From a virus: 64,000 nucleotides of DNA. The stretch covers positions 1 to 64,000 of IMG/VR virus record IMGVR_UViG_3300042197_002762. One strand, given 5' to 3'. Each line of letters starts with the position of its first letter. Position 1 is the stretch's first letter. The translations under genes and the position numbers were made by a program. This document shows, piece by piece, positions 35,181 to 43,859 of the stretch. The notes beneath the pieces were generated by a model. That model worked only from the letters and a program-made list of their open reading frames with translations, was not told where the DNA came from and ran no database searches.

Positions 35181-35945
35181 AGCTTGTTTGCTTCTCATGG
35201 CGTGTACAATTGCTGGCTGTACAATAATTTTTTCATAGGTCATGTAAGAAGTATATTCCCATTTCCTATTTTCAGGGATAACATCTTTAAAATTATCGGT
35301 CCAATCGCTGGCCCAATAATCTGTAAAATTTTCTAAAAATCTATCTTCAACTCTTGGTGACATTAGATGAGAAAGATATGCAATAGATACTTCTTCTGGC
35401 ACAATAATGTTATAATGTCTTAACTTATTATGAAATTCATAAGCTAAAATATTAGCTTGATCAATAAATTCTTTCTGACATATCCAAAATCCCCCATTGC
35501 TATTCCTAATTTCTTTAGAAAGCACTCCATTTTTACGCATGAAAGTTTCCATTATATGATTTGGCACTTGCCACCAGTCTGGTCTTTTCGTTTTAGTAGA
35601 ATTAATTGGGCTTTCTAAAAAGGAGTGCCAAGGACTATCTTGAATTACGTCCAGCGGCGATATCTCAGGCTTTCTTACAAAATAATGGTCAGCATCAATA
35701 AAAACAAAATAATCATAATCTAATTTTTTAATTTCATGTTTTAAATATTCAAATTTAAAAAATTGTAATTTGTCTAAATTAATATTTTTATTTAGCCTAA
35801 AATTGAAACAATTATTTATCGGCTTTTCAGTAAAAGCATAAAAATCTTCTTTTATTCCCACTTCTCGCGCAGAATTAATCATGGATTGCGCTATATAATC
35901 ATAATCACCCCAAGAAATAGTCCAATAACAAATTTTTTTATTCAT
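35157..35945 (-). CDS. Glycosyltransferase (GT-A-like)
   Basis: A 262-residue protein. It starts ICYWTISWGDYDYIAQSMIN, has the metal site in YFVFIDADHYFVRKP and an acceptor-site block NSNGGFWICQ. It fits the GT-A transferases that act on polysaccharide or LPS. It overlaps the 35942-36979 gene by 4 nt (ATGA), so the two are translated together. Confidence 0.65.
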   Translation of the reverse strand: MNKKICYWTISWGDYDYIAQSMINSAREVGIKEDFYAFTEKPINNCFNFRLNKNINLDKLQFFKFEYLKHEIKKLDYDYFVFIDADHYFVRKPEISPLDVIQDSPWHSFLESPINSTKTKRPDWWQVPNHIMETFMRKNGVLSKEIRNSNGGFWICQKEFIDQANILAYEFHNKLRHYNIIVPEEVSIAYLSHLMSPRVEDRFLENFTDYWASDWTDNFKDVIPENRKWEYTSYMTYEKIIVQPAIVHAMRSKQALINFSRL

Positions 35946-36979
35946 ATATTTTTAAAAACGTTTTCCCATAAAGATAATTGTGAATTTTTATTAGCCCAGA
36001 TTGTTTCTGCCATTATTTTTGAGTTATATCCCAGTGTATTTAATAAATCATTATCATTATATAGCTTTAATATATATTCATAGCATTCTTCTACAGTGTT
36101 ATATACATAGCCTGTTCTTTCATGCCAAATCATATTAGGAAAATTCCCTTCATTAGGAACTATACAGGGGATTCCCAATAGTTGCGCTTCAACAATAGAC
36201 CTTGATTGATTTTCTGTATAATTGTGGTGACAAGTGAATACGTATAAATCTAACTGCGACAAAAACTCTATAATATTTTCTTGATTCTCATTTAGAACTT
36301 CGAAGTTTTCTCCAAAATTAAACCAACTATATTTTTGTTTTAATTTATCATCCCACCCCATAAATCTAAAATGAACATTAGGGATATTTATTTTTTTATA
36401 AAAAAGCGGGAAATTCTCACTATATTTTGTCCATTCCGCCCTTGACAATTTACCAATTACAAATTTATCTTTTAGATAAGATTTTTTATTGATGCTTTGA
36501 TATTTAGATGAATTAAAATAATTGGGAATAATATAATTTTTAACTTGACTAAAAAGTGGATTTACTTTTACTAAACGCTTTTGATGAAAATCACTAGTGA
36601 ATATAGCGGCATTAACAAGTCCATTTTCTATAGCCGCACCTTCTTCTTTAGAAGACCACATCATATCATTAGACCATATAAATTTTAGCCCAATATTTTT
36701 TATTTTTTCTAATTTCCAAGAATCTTGGAAAATTCTGAAGTTACAAAAAGCTATAGCGTACCCATTACTTTTAGTGGGTAGTGTATCCCACGTAAGAACT
36801 TTAACATTATTTTTATTTAAAAAATCAATATGATCTTGATCTTTTAAACGAAATTTATCGTTTGGAATACAAAATAAATTATACTTATTAGATTCCGCAA
36901 ATAATTCGATTAAGTCTTTTAATCTAGTATCAGCACCCCCAAGATTAGACGGCCACTGAAAAAAATAAATATTTTCCAT
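35942..36979 (-). CDS. Glycosyltransferase family 4-like (GT-B fold)
   Basis: A 345-residue protein. The C-terminal half has FVIGKLSRAEWTKY, then ENQSRSIVEAQLLGIPCIVPNEGNFPNMI with the E-x7-E-type nucleotide-sugar site, and WHERTGYVY, all standard for GT4 retaining transferases. The N-terminal half is the acceptor-binding domain. First gene of a two-gene operon with the GT-A enzyme. Confidence 0.8.
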   Translation of the reverse strand: MENIYFFQWPSNLGGADTRLKDLIELFAESNKYNLFCIPNDKFRLKDQDHIDFLNKNNVKVLTWDTLPTKSNGYAIAFCNFRIFQDSWKLEKIKNIGLKFIWSNDMMWSSKEEGAAIENGLVNAAIFTSDFHQKRLVKVNPLFSQVKNYIIPNYFNSSKYQSINKKSYLKDKFVIGKLSRAEWTKYSENFPLFYKKINIPNVHFRFMGWDDKLKQKYSWFNFGENFEVLNENQENIIEFLSQLDLYVFTCHHNYTENQSRSIVEAQLLGIPCIVPNEGNFPNMIWHERTGYVYNTVEECYEYILKLYNDNDLLNTLGYNSKIMAETIWANKNSQLSLWENVFKNI

Positions 36980-37000
36980 TATCGTTAATTATAACGATAA
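36979..37000 (-). promoter_or_regulatory. Palindrome over the -10 of the glycosyltransferase operon
   Basis: TTATCGTTA and TAACGATAA form 9-bp perfect arms with a 4-bp spacer, enclosing a TATA-type -10 box read leftward and ending at the ATG. Such placement would let a repressor block the start. Confidence 0.5.
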
Positions 37001-37019
37001 TTTTTAAGAATGTAAAGTA

Positions 37020-37424
37020 TTATTTAATTTTAATTTGTTTTGTCCTAGCCTGTTCGGCTTTTTGGGCGGAGATCTTGAGTACACCATGGTCAAGTTCAGC
37101 TTCAATTGTATTTGTGTCTAAAGTTGAAGGAATACTTACTGAATGATAAAACTTAAGATTATCTTGTTCCGCACTAATATGTAAAACATTATTTTCAGCA
37201 GAAAGTTTAATATTCTCTTTACGAAAACGTGGAAGTTCAACTTCTAAGTTATAAGAATCCTTATTTTGTTCTTTAAAACCCAACATATTAGAAAAACTAT
37301 ATTTTGGACTTGTTACAATATTGAAACTATTTGATAATGTAGGCCATAGATGGTTTATATCATCAATAAAGTCCCAAGTTTCCAAAGTGTTATTTAAAGG
37401 TATAAGAGAATAGTTTAAATTCAT
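37020..37424 (-). CDS. Small heat-shock protein, Hsp20/alpha-crystallin family
   Basis: A 134-residue protein. The alpha-crystallin domain covers about residues 50-130: YNLEVELPRFRKENIKLSAENNVLHISAEQ, then FYHSVSIPSTLDTNTIEAELDHGVLKISAQK, with the G-V-L motif. Length is typical. Phage Hsp20 proteins are ATP-independent holdases thought to help folding of virion proteins. Expressed alone on the minus strand, convergent with no neighbour. Confidence 0.9.
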   Translation of the reverse strand: MNLNYSLIPLNNTLETWDFIDDINHLWPTLSNSFNIVTSPKYSFSNMLGFKEQNKDSYNLEVELPRFRKENIKLSAENNVLHISAEQDNLKFYHSVSIPSTLDTNTIEAELDHGVLKISAQKAEQARTKQIKIK

Positions 37425-37507
37425 AGTGAGAAATTAGACTCACAGTTTTTACATTCGTTCAAAAAAATTTTTAATCAGGTAAAATAAAAGTGTCCTATAT
37501 TTACTAA

Positions 37508-37513
37508 GTGTAA
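37508..37513 (+). promoter_or_regulatory. GTGTAA late-promoter candidate
   Basis: AAGTGTAA 17 nt before the PhoH-like start. The same hexamer precedes several late genes (38260, 39433, 42714, 47825, 55181). Confidence 0.45.
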
Positions 37514-37529
37514 ATAATAATGTTCTTTC

Positions 37530-38258
37530 ATGAAGTCTAAAAAAGAAAAACCTCGTGACGTTTCTCCGTATACGGAGAAGAAAAAAACAAAATTAATTAA
37601 TATTGATCTCAATATTAGAGAATTACCATGGACAGATAAACAAAAAGAGTTTATAAAACTGGCTAATGATAAAAACACCAAAGTAATTATTACTAAAGGT
37701 GTTGCTGGGACTAGTAAAACACTTCTTGCTGTATATTGCTCTCTACAAAAAATAAGGGATAAAAAAATTAGCGAAATTTATTATAGCCGCGTTCCTGTAG
37801 AGGCTTCTGTTCACGGTATTGGATATATTAAAGGAACATCAGAAGAAAAGATGTCTCCCTATACACATCCGATGGTTGACAAATTAAATGAATTATTAAT
37901 AGAGCCACATGTTAAAGCACTCATGGCCGATGAAAGAATAGTTGGTATTCCTTTGGGATTTTTACGCGGGTTAAATATTTCAAACGCTGCTTTTATTATG
38001 GATGAAGCTCAAAATTGTCGCATCGAAGATTTTCTTCTTGTAATGACGCGCATGGCGAAATTTTCAACTCTATTTATTTGTGGTGATGCTCAACAGTCAG
38101 ATATTAAACAGAGTGGATTTAATAAAGTATTTGATATGTTCAACAGTGAAGAAGCCAAAAAACATGGTATTCATACTTTTGAATTTGGCAAAGAAGATAT
38201 TGTTCGTTCGGAAATTCTTTCTTATATTATAGAACAATTTGAAAAATCTAAAAAATAA
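37530..38258 (+). CDS. phoH: PhoH-like ATPase
   Basis: A 242-residue P-loop protein. Walker A is GVAGTSKT (57-64), Walker B is AAFIMDEAQNC, and LFICGDAQQSD is the downstream sensor-like motif, all as in the PhoH family (superfamily 1 helicase-related). Found in many phages; proposed to act in RNA or phosphate-linked metabolism but the role is unsettled. First gene of the late plus-strand block. Confidence 0.85.
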   Translation: MKSKKEKPRDVSPYTEKKKTKLINIDLNIRELPWTDKQKEFIKLANDKNTKVIITKGVAGTSKTLLAVYCSLQKIRDKKISEIYYSRVPVEASVHGIGYIKGTSEEKMSPYTHPMVDKLNELLIEPHVKALMADERIVGIPLGFLRGLNISNAAFIMDEAQNCRIEDFLLVMTRMAKFSTLFICGDAQQSDIKQSGFNKVFDMFNSEEAKKHGIHTFEFGKEDIVRSEILSYIIEQFEKSKK

Positions 38259-38259
38259 A

Positions 38260-38265
38260 GTGTAA
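38260..38265 (+). promoter_or_regulatory. GTGTAA late-promoter candidate
   Basis: AAAGTGTAA directly after the PhoH stop, 8 nt before the start of the GH5-like gene. Confidence 0.4.
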
Positions 38266-38273
38266 ATTTTGTA

Positions 38274-39407
38274 ATGAGTTTAACTTTTACGAAAAATGGC
38301 GCGAATCAAATAGATTTTAAAGGCGAAGGCGATAAAAAAAATCTATTAAATCCTGATTTTCAAATTCCAGCATTAACGATTGAAAACGGGGTGTTAAAGT
38401 TAAATGGTAATACTTTTTCGGGCATCGGTGTTAATCATCATAGACTTGTACAAGAAAGAGTATTAGCAGATCCTCAAAATTTTTCCTACCTAAACGGGAT
38501 AACGCAACTCGCTCTTTTTAAGATTCCTTTTGCTCGTGTGGGTTTAAATTTCTATCCAATAGATGCAAATATTTTCTTTAATGACCGAAATAAATATTAT
38601 GAAAGGATTGATGGTTTAATAGATTTATTTTCTAAATGCAACATAGGTTTGATACTTGTATTTTCTTGGCGTCATTATACTTTTTGTGATATCGCTGGAG
38701 AAAATGTTGACCAACTAGGAAATCCAAATAGTCTTACCAGGGCATTATTAAGAGAATTTGTCTCTGAAGTAGTTAATAGATATAAAACTTCTAGAATCGT
38801 ATGGGCGTGGGAAATGGGGAATGAGTGGAATTTATCTGCGGATTTGCCTAATGCGACAAATCATTTACCCCCGACAAACACTTCACAAGGCAATCCTTCA
38901 ACTAGAGACCCTGTAAGAGATATTCTTGTTACAGATGATATGCTGTCAACAATGATTGATATAGGTACACTTGTTAAGTCCTTGGACCCCAAGAGACCGC
39001 TTAGTACAGGACATTCTTTATCAAGAGATAGTCAATGGCATCAAGACCAATGGCAAAGAGGTTTTATCCCAATCCAAAATGCTTGGGATGATGATTCCCC
39101 AGAAGAAGCTGAAATAATGGCTATAAGGCATTGCCCAGATCCTTATGATTTATTCAGCGCCCATGTTTATCCATACAATTATCCTAAACTGGAAGAGTTT
39201 GCGGGATATGCTACAAATATGGAAAAACCACTGTTTGTGGGAGAGTTTGGAACAAGTGTTGCTGAAGAAGCAGATTTTGGAGCGGTATTATCAACTGTGA
39301 AAACATATGCTCCGATTTCAGCCTTATGGACTTATGATAGACCCTCTGATACATTTAATGTTTCGACAACAAATAGTAGAAAATGGATGTTCCAAGCTAT
39401 TTTATAA
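38274..39407 (+). CDS. GH5-like glycoside hydrolase
   Basis: A 377-residue TIM-barrel glycosidase. Family 5/clan GH-A signs: N-terminal LKLNGNTFSGIGVNHH, acid/base E184 in WAWEMGNEWN, SAHVYPY, and nucleophile E324 in PLFVGEFGTS, then LWTYDR. The family cleaves beta-linked polysaccharides such as mannan or cellulose. No signal peptide; lying among virion genes it may be a tail-associated depolymerase that clears a host or biofilm glycan. The exact substrate is unknown. Confidence 0.75.
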   Translation: MSLTFTKNGANQIDFKGEGDKKNLLNPDFQIPALTIENGVLKLNGNTFSGIGVNHHRLVQERVLADPQNFSYLNGITQLALFKIPFARVGLNFYPIDANIFFNDRNKYYERIDGLIDLFSKCNIGLILVFSWRHYTFCDIAGENVDQLGNPNSLTRALLREFVSEVVNRYKTSRIVWAWEMGNEWNLSADLPNATNHLPPTNTSQGNPSTRDPVRDILVTDDMLSTMIDIGTLVKSLDPKRPLSTGHSLSRDSQWHQDQWQRGFIPIQNAWDDDSPEEAEIMAIRHCPDPYDLFSAHVYPYNYPKLEEFAGYATNMEKPLFVGEFGTSVAEEADFGAVLSTVKTYAPISALWTYDRPSDTFNVSTTNSRKWMFQAIL

Positions 39408-39432
39408 AATCGGAGTGATCATAATAAATAAA

Positions 39433-39438
39433 GTGTAA
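39433..39438 (+). promoter_or_regulatory. GTGTAA late-promoter candidate
   Basis: AAAGTGTAA followed by GTTATAAATG, the last three bases being the start codon of the 39448 gene. Confidence 0.45.
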
Positions 39439-39447
39439 TAGTTATAA

Positions 39448-40491
39448 ATGGCTATTAGAAATATAATACAAAAAGCAGAACAGGAATATCCTCCAGTTGT
39501 TGGTGGGGTATCTGGGGATTTATCTATTTATTATACGAAAGATAACCCAAGCGGGTTTATTACCACTGGCGATTTGGTAGACTTAGAATTAAGAATCGCT
39601 GGAGATATTGTTTATACCACTGGAAATCAAACAGTTAGTGGCATTAAAGATTTCACCTCTCGTCCTACCGTTAATACAGTTCCAGTTTTATTAAGCGGAG
39701 AAGTTAATACTGTCATTAGCGGCGTATTTTTTACAGCAGAAGTCAATATTAAAAATGATAATGGTTCTACAATATTTAAAGGGCAACCAGTTTATGTGTC
39801 TAGCGCTGCTGGCACAAATATTTTAGTCAAATTGGCAAGTAATACCGGAGAAGCAACATCCTCTAAAACTTTTGGACTCGTTAATCAGTCGAGTTTAGCG
39901 CAAAATGCAAATGGGACTGTTGTTACAGAAGGTTTGCTCCAAAATGTAAATACTTCTGCGGCTGGAAATGAAGGCGATCCAATCTGGCTGGGCACAACTG
40001 GTGATTTAATTTATGGTTTAACTAATAAACCAAAAGCCCCAAATCATCTTGTTTATCTTGGCGTTGTTACAAAAAAACACGCAACGCAGGGTGAAATTTT
40101 TGTTCATATTCAAAATGGTTTTGAAATTGACGAATTGCATGATGTTAGAATCATTAATAAACAAAATAGGGACGTAATTATTTATAACAGTGGTAGTGGA
40201 TTATGGCTTAATAGACAACTTAATATAAATGATATTTCTGGCTCAAATAATATTGTTTATACCACTGGCGACCAAACCATTAGTGGAAACAAAACATTTC
40301 AAGCCAATGAATATAATTTTGATGGCGCAGATATTTCTATTTATGGCGGCGGAACTTTTGAAGTCAACGCTTCAGTTGAAACAAAAGGAATCCCAAAAGA
40401 CTTGGGTGGAGTGAGTGGCCTTCAAGTAATGACAACTGGGGCTTACAATTCTGGCATTCCACTTTCTGGCGTGGTTTATATTCTAATCTAA
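39448..40491 (+). CDS. Virion structural protein, tail fibre or head fibre type
   Basis: A 347-residue beta-rich protein. It contains two copies of a VYTTGxQTxSGxK motif (about residues 52 and 270), shared with the products of 49756 and 50800, and a central domain (about 95-230) rich in Gly, Thr and Val (GQPVYVSSAAGTN, GLVNQSSLAQNANGTVVTEG) of the type found in exposed phage fibre and capsid proteins. Probably part of the particle surface. Its stop overlaps the next ATG. Confidence 0.6.
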   Translation: MAIRNIIQKAEQEYPPVVGGVSGDLSIYYTKDNPSGFITTGDLVDLELRIAGDIVYTTGNQTVSGIKDFTSRPTVNTVPVLLSGEVNTVISGVFFTAEVNIKNDNGSTIFKGQPVYVSSAAGTNILVKLASNTGEATSSKTFGLVNQSSLAQNANGTVVTEGLLQNVNTSAAGNEGDPIWLGTTGDLIYGLTNKPKAPNHLVYLGVVTKKHATQGEIFVHIQNGFEIDELHDVRIINKQNRDVIIYNSGSGLWLNRQLNINDISGSNNIVYTTGDQTISGNKTFQANEYNFDGADISIYGGGTFEVNASVETKGIPKDLGGVSGLQVMTTGAYNSGIPLSGVVYILI

Positions 40492-40745
40492 TGAGACTCG
40501 ACCAAGCAACGGACATTAAATATAATGGAATTTCGGCTAAACAGGTTTATTATAATAATAACTTAATCTGGCCGCAAATTTCTATTGTTAGCGGTCTTTT
40601 CTGGGATTTTGTGGCAAGCCCATCTGGAAAAACATTAACCGCATTCAATGTTCATTTTGAAAATGGCGGTGTCACCGCCGATTGGGGTGATGGAAGTTCC
40701 CAAATCTTAACTTCTAGTGTAAACTATAACAAAACATTCTCTTAA
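40491..40745 (+). CDS. Small PKD-like surface protein
   Basis: An 84-residue protein. The C-terminal half, FWDFVASPSGKTLTAFNVHF followed by ADWGDGSSQ, resembles a PKD-type beta sandwich and aligns with the end of the 52410-53048 product (FWDFTSNPAGKELSGFSVSF). It stops 1 nt before the leucine-rich-repeat gene, in a different frame. In many bacterial surface proteins these two domains are one chain. Confidence 0.6.
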   Translation: MRLDQATDIKYNGISAKQVYYNNNLIWPQISIVSGLFWDFVASPSGKTLTAFNVHFENGGVTADWGDGSSQILTSSVNYNKTFS

Positions 40746-40746
40746 T

Positions 40747-41820
40747 ATGGCTGGAATTAGTTTAATATTACAAAATAATCCAACTGTCACACAAATTAAT
40801 TGTGGTACAAGTTCTCCTAAACTCGGTGGCACTATAGACCTTTCTGCTTTTCCTAATTTGCAACAGTTCAGATGTGAGAATCATAATATTACTAATATAT
40901 CGGGTTATGGTAATAATGTCATAACTGCACTTCAAATTCAAACAAATCTTTTATCTGGATCTTTTTTAAACTTAACAGGCTTAAATCAAGTGCAAGTTCT
41001 TTGGATATACAATAATCAGTATAGTGGTTCTTTTCCAACTGGTTTTGCCAATTTAACAAGTTTGGTAAATTTTCGTTGTGAAGCAAATAGATTGACAGGT
41101 TCTATTCCTAGTTTGTCTACATTTCCAGGTTTGCGCTATTTTCAATGTCATAATCAACAAGGAACTACAAAATTAACTGGACCAATTCCTGTTCTTACTG
41201 GGTGTCCAATACTTCAAGAATTCCAATGTCATACAAATCAAATAGGAGGAACTCTTCCTGAAATATCTGGATTAAATAGTTTGCAGTTGTTTCATTGCTC
41301 CGCTCAAGCAGCACCAGGAGGAATAACAGGCTTTTTTCCTGTTTTAAATAACCCAGCTTTAAGAGAGTTTAGAATAGATAATAACTTGGTATCAGGAACC
41401 ATACCCTCTTTAAATAATATCCCCAATATTCAATTATTTTCATGTTTTCAAAATCGCTTAACTGGATCTATCCCAAATTTATCACAATTGACAAGTTTAA
41501 GAGCTTTTTGGGCTTATAATCAGGGGGGGGCAACTAAATTAACAAATTTTGATGGCGGTAGTGTTTCCAATACTTTAGGAGATTTTAGAGCAGATAGTAA
41601 TCAATTATCTTCTACTGCGGTAAATTCAATCTTGGCGGCTTTTGTGGCGGCTGGCAGAACAACTGGAAATGCAACGGGAATAACTCCAGGTTTCTCACTC
41701 TGCACATTAAATTTAGGCGGAGCATCAACTACAAATTTTAGACCAACTGGTCAGGGGGTTAATGATGTACAAACCCTGAGGGATCGTGGTTGGATCGTTA
41801 CAACAGGAACAAGAGTATGA
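40747..41820 (+). CDS. Leucine-rich-repeat protein
   Basis: A 357-residue protein made of about 11 leucine-rich repeats of the form L-x-x-F-x-C/A-x-x-N-x-L-x-G-x-I-P (for example LVNFRCEANRLTGSIPSLS). The LxGxIP signature is that of plant-type and bacterial BspA-like LRR proteins that bind ligands on surfaces. Between virion genes it may be a receptor-binding or adhesive subunit. It follows the PKD-like protein by 1 nt. Confidence 0.75.
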   Translation: MAGISLILQNNPTVTQINCGTSSPKLGGTIDLSAFPNLQQFRCENHNITNISGYGNNVITALQIQTNLLSGSFLNLTGLNQVQVLWIYNNQYSGSFPTGFANLTSLVNFRCEANRLTGSIPSLSTFPGLRYFQCHNQQGTTKLTGPIPVLTGCPILQEFQCHTNQIGGTLPEISGLNSLQLFHCSAQAAPGGITGFFPVLNNPALREFRIDNNLVSGTIPSLNNIPNIQLFSCFQNRLTGSIPNLSQLTSLRAFWAYNQGGATKLTNFDGGSVSNTLGDFRADSNQLSSTAVNSILAAFVAAGRTTGNATGITPGFSLCTLNLGGASTTNFRPTGQGVNDVQTLRDRGWIVTTGTRV

Positions 41821-42083
41821 TTAAAATATATTCAAATCAAGAAAGGCCAGATGTGATTCCAATGGTAGATGGAATTGTAACATCTGAAACCGAATGGTGG
41901 ATGATTTATGACGCAAATACATTACAAGTGCTTGTACCACCACTTCAATGCGCTGGTGGAACTTCTTGTGTATATACAATGGTTATAACCGACACGCGAG
42001 AAGAAATAGATCAGTATATCCAAGATAATGGTTTAATTCTTCCACCCGATCCATACAATTCTTTTACCGATAATATTGAATAA
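41817..42083 (+). CDS. Unknown protein downstream of LRR gene
   Basis: An 88-residue protein with TEWWMIYDANTLQVLVPPLQ and a Cys-containing loop. The ATG overlaps the LRR stop (ATGA). Possibly a small virion accessory or chaperone for the LRR protein. Overlaps the convergent metallopeptidase-like gene by 20 nt. Confidence 0.55.
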   Translation: MIKIYSNQERPDVIPMVDGIVTSETEWWMIYDANTLQVLVPPLQCAGGTSCVYTMVITDTREEIDQYIQDNGLILPPDPYNSFTDNIE

Positions 42084-42654
42084 CCTTTTCTGGTATATTT
42101 AAATATTCTCGATAAGATTTTAATATTCTGTTTGGGCAAAATTCCTGAACTTTTTTATATTTCCTATTGTCGTCGGGCCATTTGCCGTATTTATACAGGA
42201 AAGCATATTTATATATAATTGCATTTGCACTTTGGGCATACTTTTTATGGTCGAATAGTTTGTTATTTTTTATAATATTTGTGGCGCATTTTTCACAATT
42301 TATTTCTAGTTCCATTAAAGCTTCTAATTCTTTTTTATATTTTTGTGGTTTTGAAATAATTTGAGAATATGTTACATCGTAATCACAGAACTTATTCCAT
42401 AATCGAGAATCATCTCTCCACTGTATAAAATGGCAATATTCATGTATTAAAACACCAAACCATTCATCTTCTGCTAAATTACCCTTGGCAACTTTAATAA
42501 TTGGATCGTCATTTGAATCCATATAAAAAAGTCCAGAACATTTGCTCTTACCACCACAATAATTTCCTTTTAATAATATAATTCTACCATCAAGAGATTC
42601 GATATCTTCTTTGATGATATCGAACACCTTGGAATTGATTAAAGACGACATCAA
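42064..42654 (-). CDS. Zinc metallopeptidase-like protein, antisense within the late block
   Basis: A 196-residue protein with H71-E72-x-x-H75 in GVLIHEYCHFIQWRDDS and a downstream acidic helix (LEALMELEINCEKCATN) that could supply the third ligand, a gluzincin-like layout. It is the only leftward gene in the late block from 37.5 kb to the right edge. AT-rich. Substrate unknown. Confidence 0.6.
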   Translation of the reverse strand: MMSSLINSKVFDIIKEDIESLDGRIILLKGNYCGGKSKCSGLFYMDSNDDPIIKVAKGNLAEDEWFGVLIHEYCHFIQWRDDSRLWNKFCDYDVTYSQIISKPQKYKKELEALMELEINCEKCATNIIKNNKLFDHKKYAQSANAIIYKYAFLYKYGKWPDDNRKYKKVQEFCPNRILKSYREYLNIPEKVIQYYR

Positions 42655-42713
42655 TGGTTATTTACACACATATATTTATAAAATGTTTATAGAAGAGATT
42701 TTAGAATTTTTTT

Positions 42714-42719
42714 GTGTAA
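42714..42719 (+). promoter_or_regulatory. GTGTAA late-promoter candidate
   Basis: TTGTGTAAACCTATAAAA upstream of the 42739 start: hexamer GTGTAA with a TATAAA box 4 nt later. Confidence 0.45.
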
Positions 42720-42738
42720 ACCTATAAAATACTAGTGT

Positions 42739-43143
42739 ATGAAATATTTTTGCTCCAAATGTGGCAAGACCACTGAATATAATTTTGAACTTCCAAAATT
42801 CTGTGCTTTTTGCGGACAATCTTTTGCAAGCAAGTCATCTTCTCCTAAAGCAGAAGAAAAAGGAAATAAATTTTTAAATGAATTAAAATTAAAGAAAAAT
42901 ATAAACTCTGTAGAAATTGAAGAAGAGGAATCTTATATTTCAGAAAGTAATATTGATTTTAAAAAAGTAAAACCCAGTTTTAAAGTAGATGTTTATCAAT
43001 CCAAAGGTGAATCTTTTGGTAGCTTGATAGATAATCCATCCGCGCCAATAGAATTTCAAAATCAACATAGTCCAGAAACAAAAACCAGGGAAGAAATTTT
43101 AGCCGAATTCCAAAGAGAAGCTGGCTCGTTAAGATCTGAATAA
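42739..43143 (+). CDS. Zinc-ribbon protein
   Basis: A 134-residue protein. N-terminal zinc ribbon C-x2-C-x18-C-x2-C (FCSKCGKT...FCAFCGQSF); the rest is charged and probably disordered with an acidic stretch. Immediately upstream of the sigma factor gene and likely co-transcribed; it could be a transcription partner. Function unknown. Confidence 0.65.
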   Translation: MKYFCSKCGKTTEYNFELPKFCAFCGQSFASKSSSPKAEEKGNKFLNELKLKKNINSVEIEEEESYISESNIDFKKVKPSFKVDVYQSKGESFGSLIDNPSAPIEFQNQHSPETKTREEILAEFQREAGSLRSE

Positions 43144-43148
43144 TTTAT

Positions 43149-43859
43149 ATGCCACGAAAGAAAAAAGGCATTCCCAGACCTTCTTTTGAAGATTCTATAG
43201 ATGTTATTAATTCTGAAATTCAAAAACGTAAACATCGTTGGCACCTTACCGCGATAGCTTGGATGGATTTTGAAGATGTGGCGCAAAGACTGCGGATACA
43301 CATTTATAAAAAATGGGATAAATGGGATCCTGCGCGCCCCATGCGCCCTTGGCTAAACCAAGTCATTAATCACCAAATGACGAACATGTTAAGAAACCAT
43401 TATTCTAATTTTTCGCGCCCGTGTTTAAAGTGTCCATTTAATACAGGAGAATATGGTTGTTCTATTTATGGATCACAAAACAATTCTTGCAAAGATTACG
43501 CCAAATGGGAGAAAAGTAAAAAATCCGCATATGATGTAAAATTTCCATTAAGTATACATAGTCCAAATCATGATAATCCCGAAACAACTTTAGAAAATGT
43601 TTTACATGATACTGAGAATTCCATGGATATAGAAAATTTAATGCCTCTTTTTCACGAAGTTATGAAAAAACATTTGAGTATAATTGAATGGAAAGTTTAT
43701 GATTTTATGTTTTTACAGCACCTAGAAGAAGCCGAAGTCGCCAAGAAAATGGGGTATAAACTAAGTTTAAAAGAAGGGCGGCCAGCTTATAGACAGATTA
43801 GTAAAATTAAATCTAAAATTTTACAAAAAGCGCGCGAAGTTGTAAGGGAGGTTTTATAA
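43149..43859 (+). CDS. Phage sigma factor, ECF-like
   Basis: A 236-residue protein. Region 2-like: MDFEDVAQRLRIHIYKKWDKWDPARPMRPWLNQVINHQMTNMLRNHY (about residues 38-84), with the conserved aromatic/basic DNA-melting helix. Region 4-like helix-turn-helix: IIEWKVYDFMFLQHLEEAEVAKKMGY and a basic recognition helix (about 178-232). A Cys-rich insert (CLKCPFNTGEYGC) lies between. It probably directs host RNA polymerase to late promoters, possibly the GTGTAA boxes, as T4 gp55 does for its late promoters. Confidence 0.7.
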   Translation: MPRKKKGIPRPSFEDSIDVINSEIQKRKHRWHLTAIAWMDFEDVAQRLRIHIYKKWDKWDPARPMRPWLNQVINHQMTNMLRNHYSNFSRPCLKCPFNTGEYGCSIYGSQNNSCKDYAKWEKSKKSAYDVKFPLSIHSPNHDNPETTLENVLHDTENSMDIENLMPLFHEVMKKHLSIIEWKVYDFMFLQHLEEAEVAKKMGYKLSLKEGRPAYRQISKIKSKILQKAREVVREVL

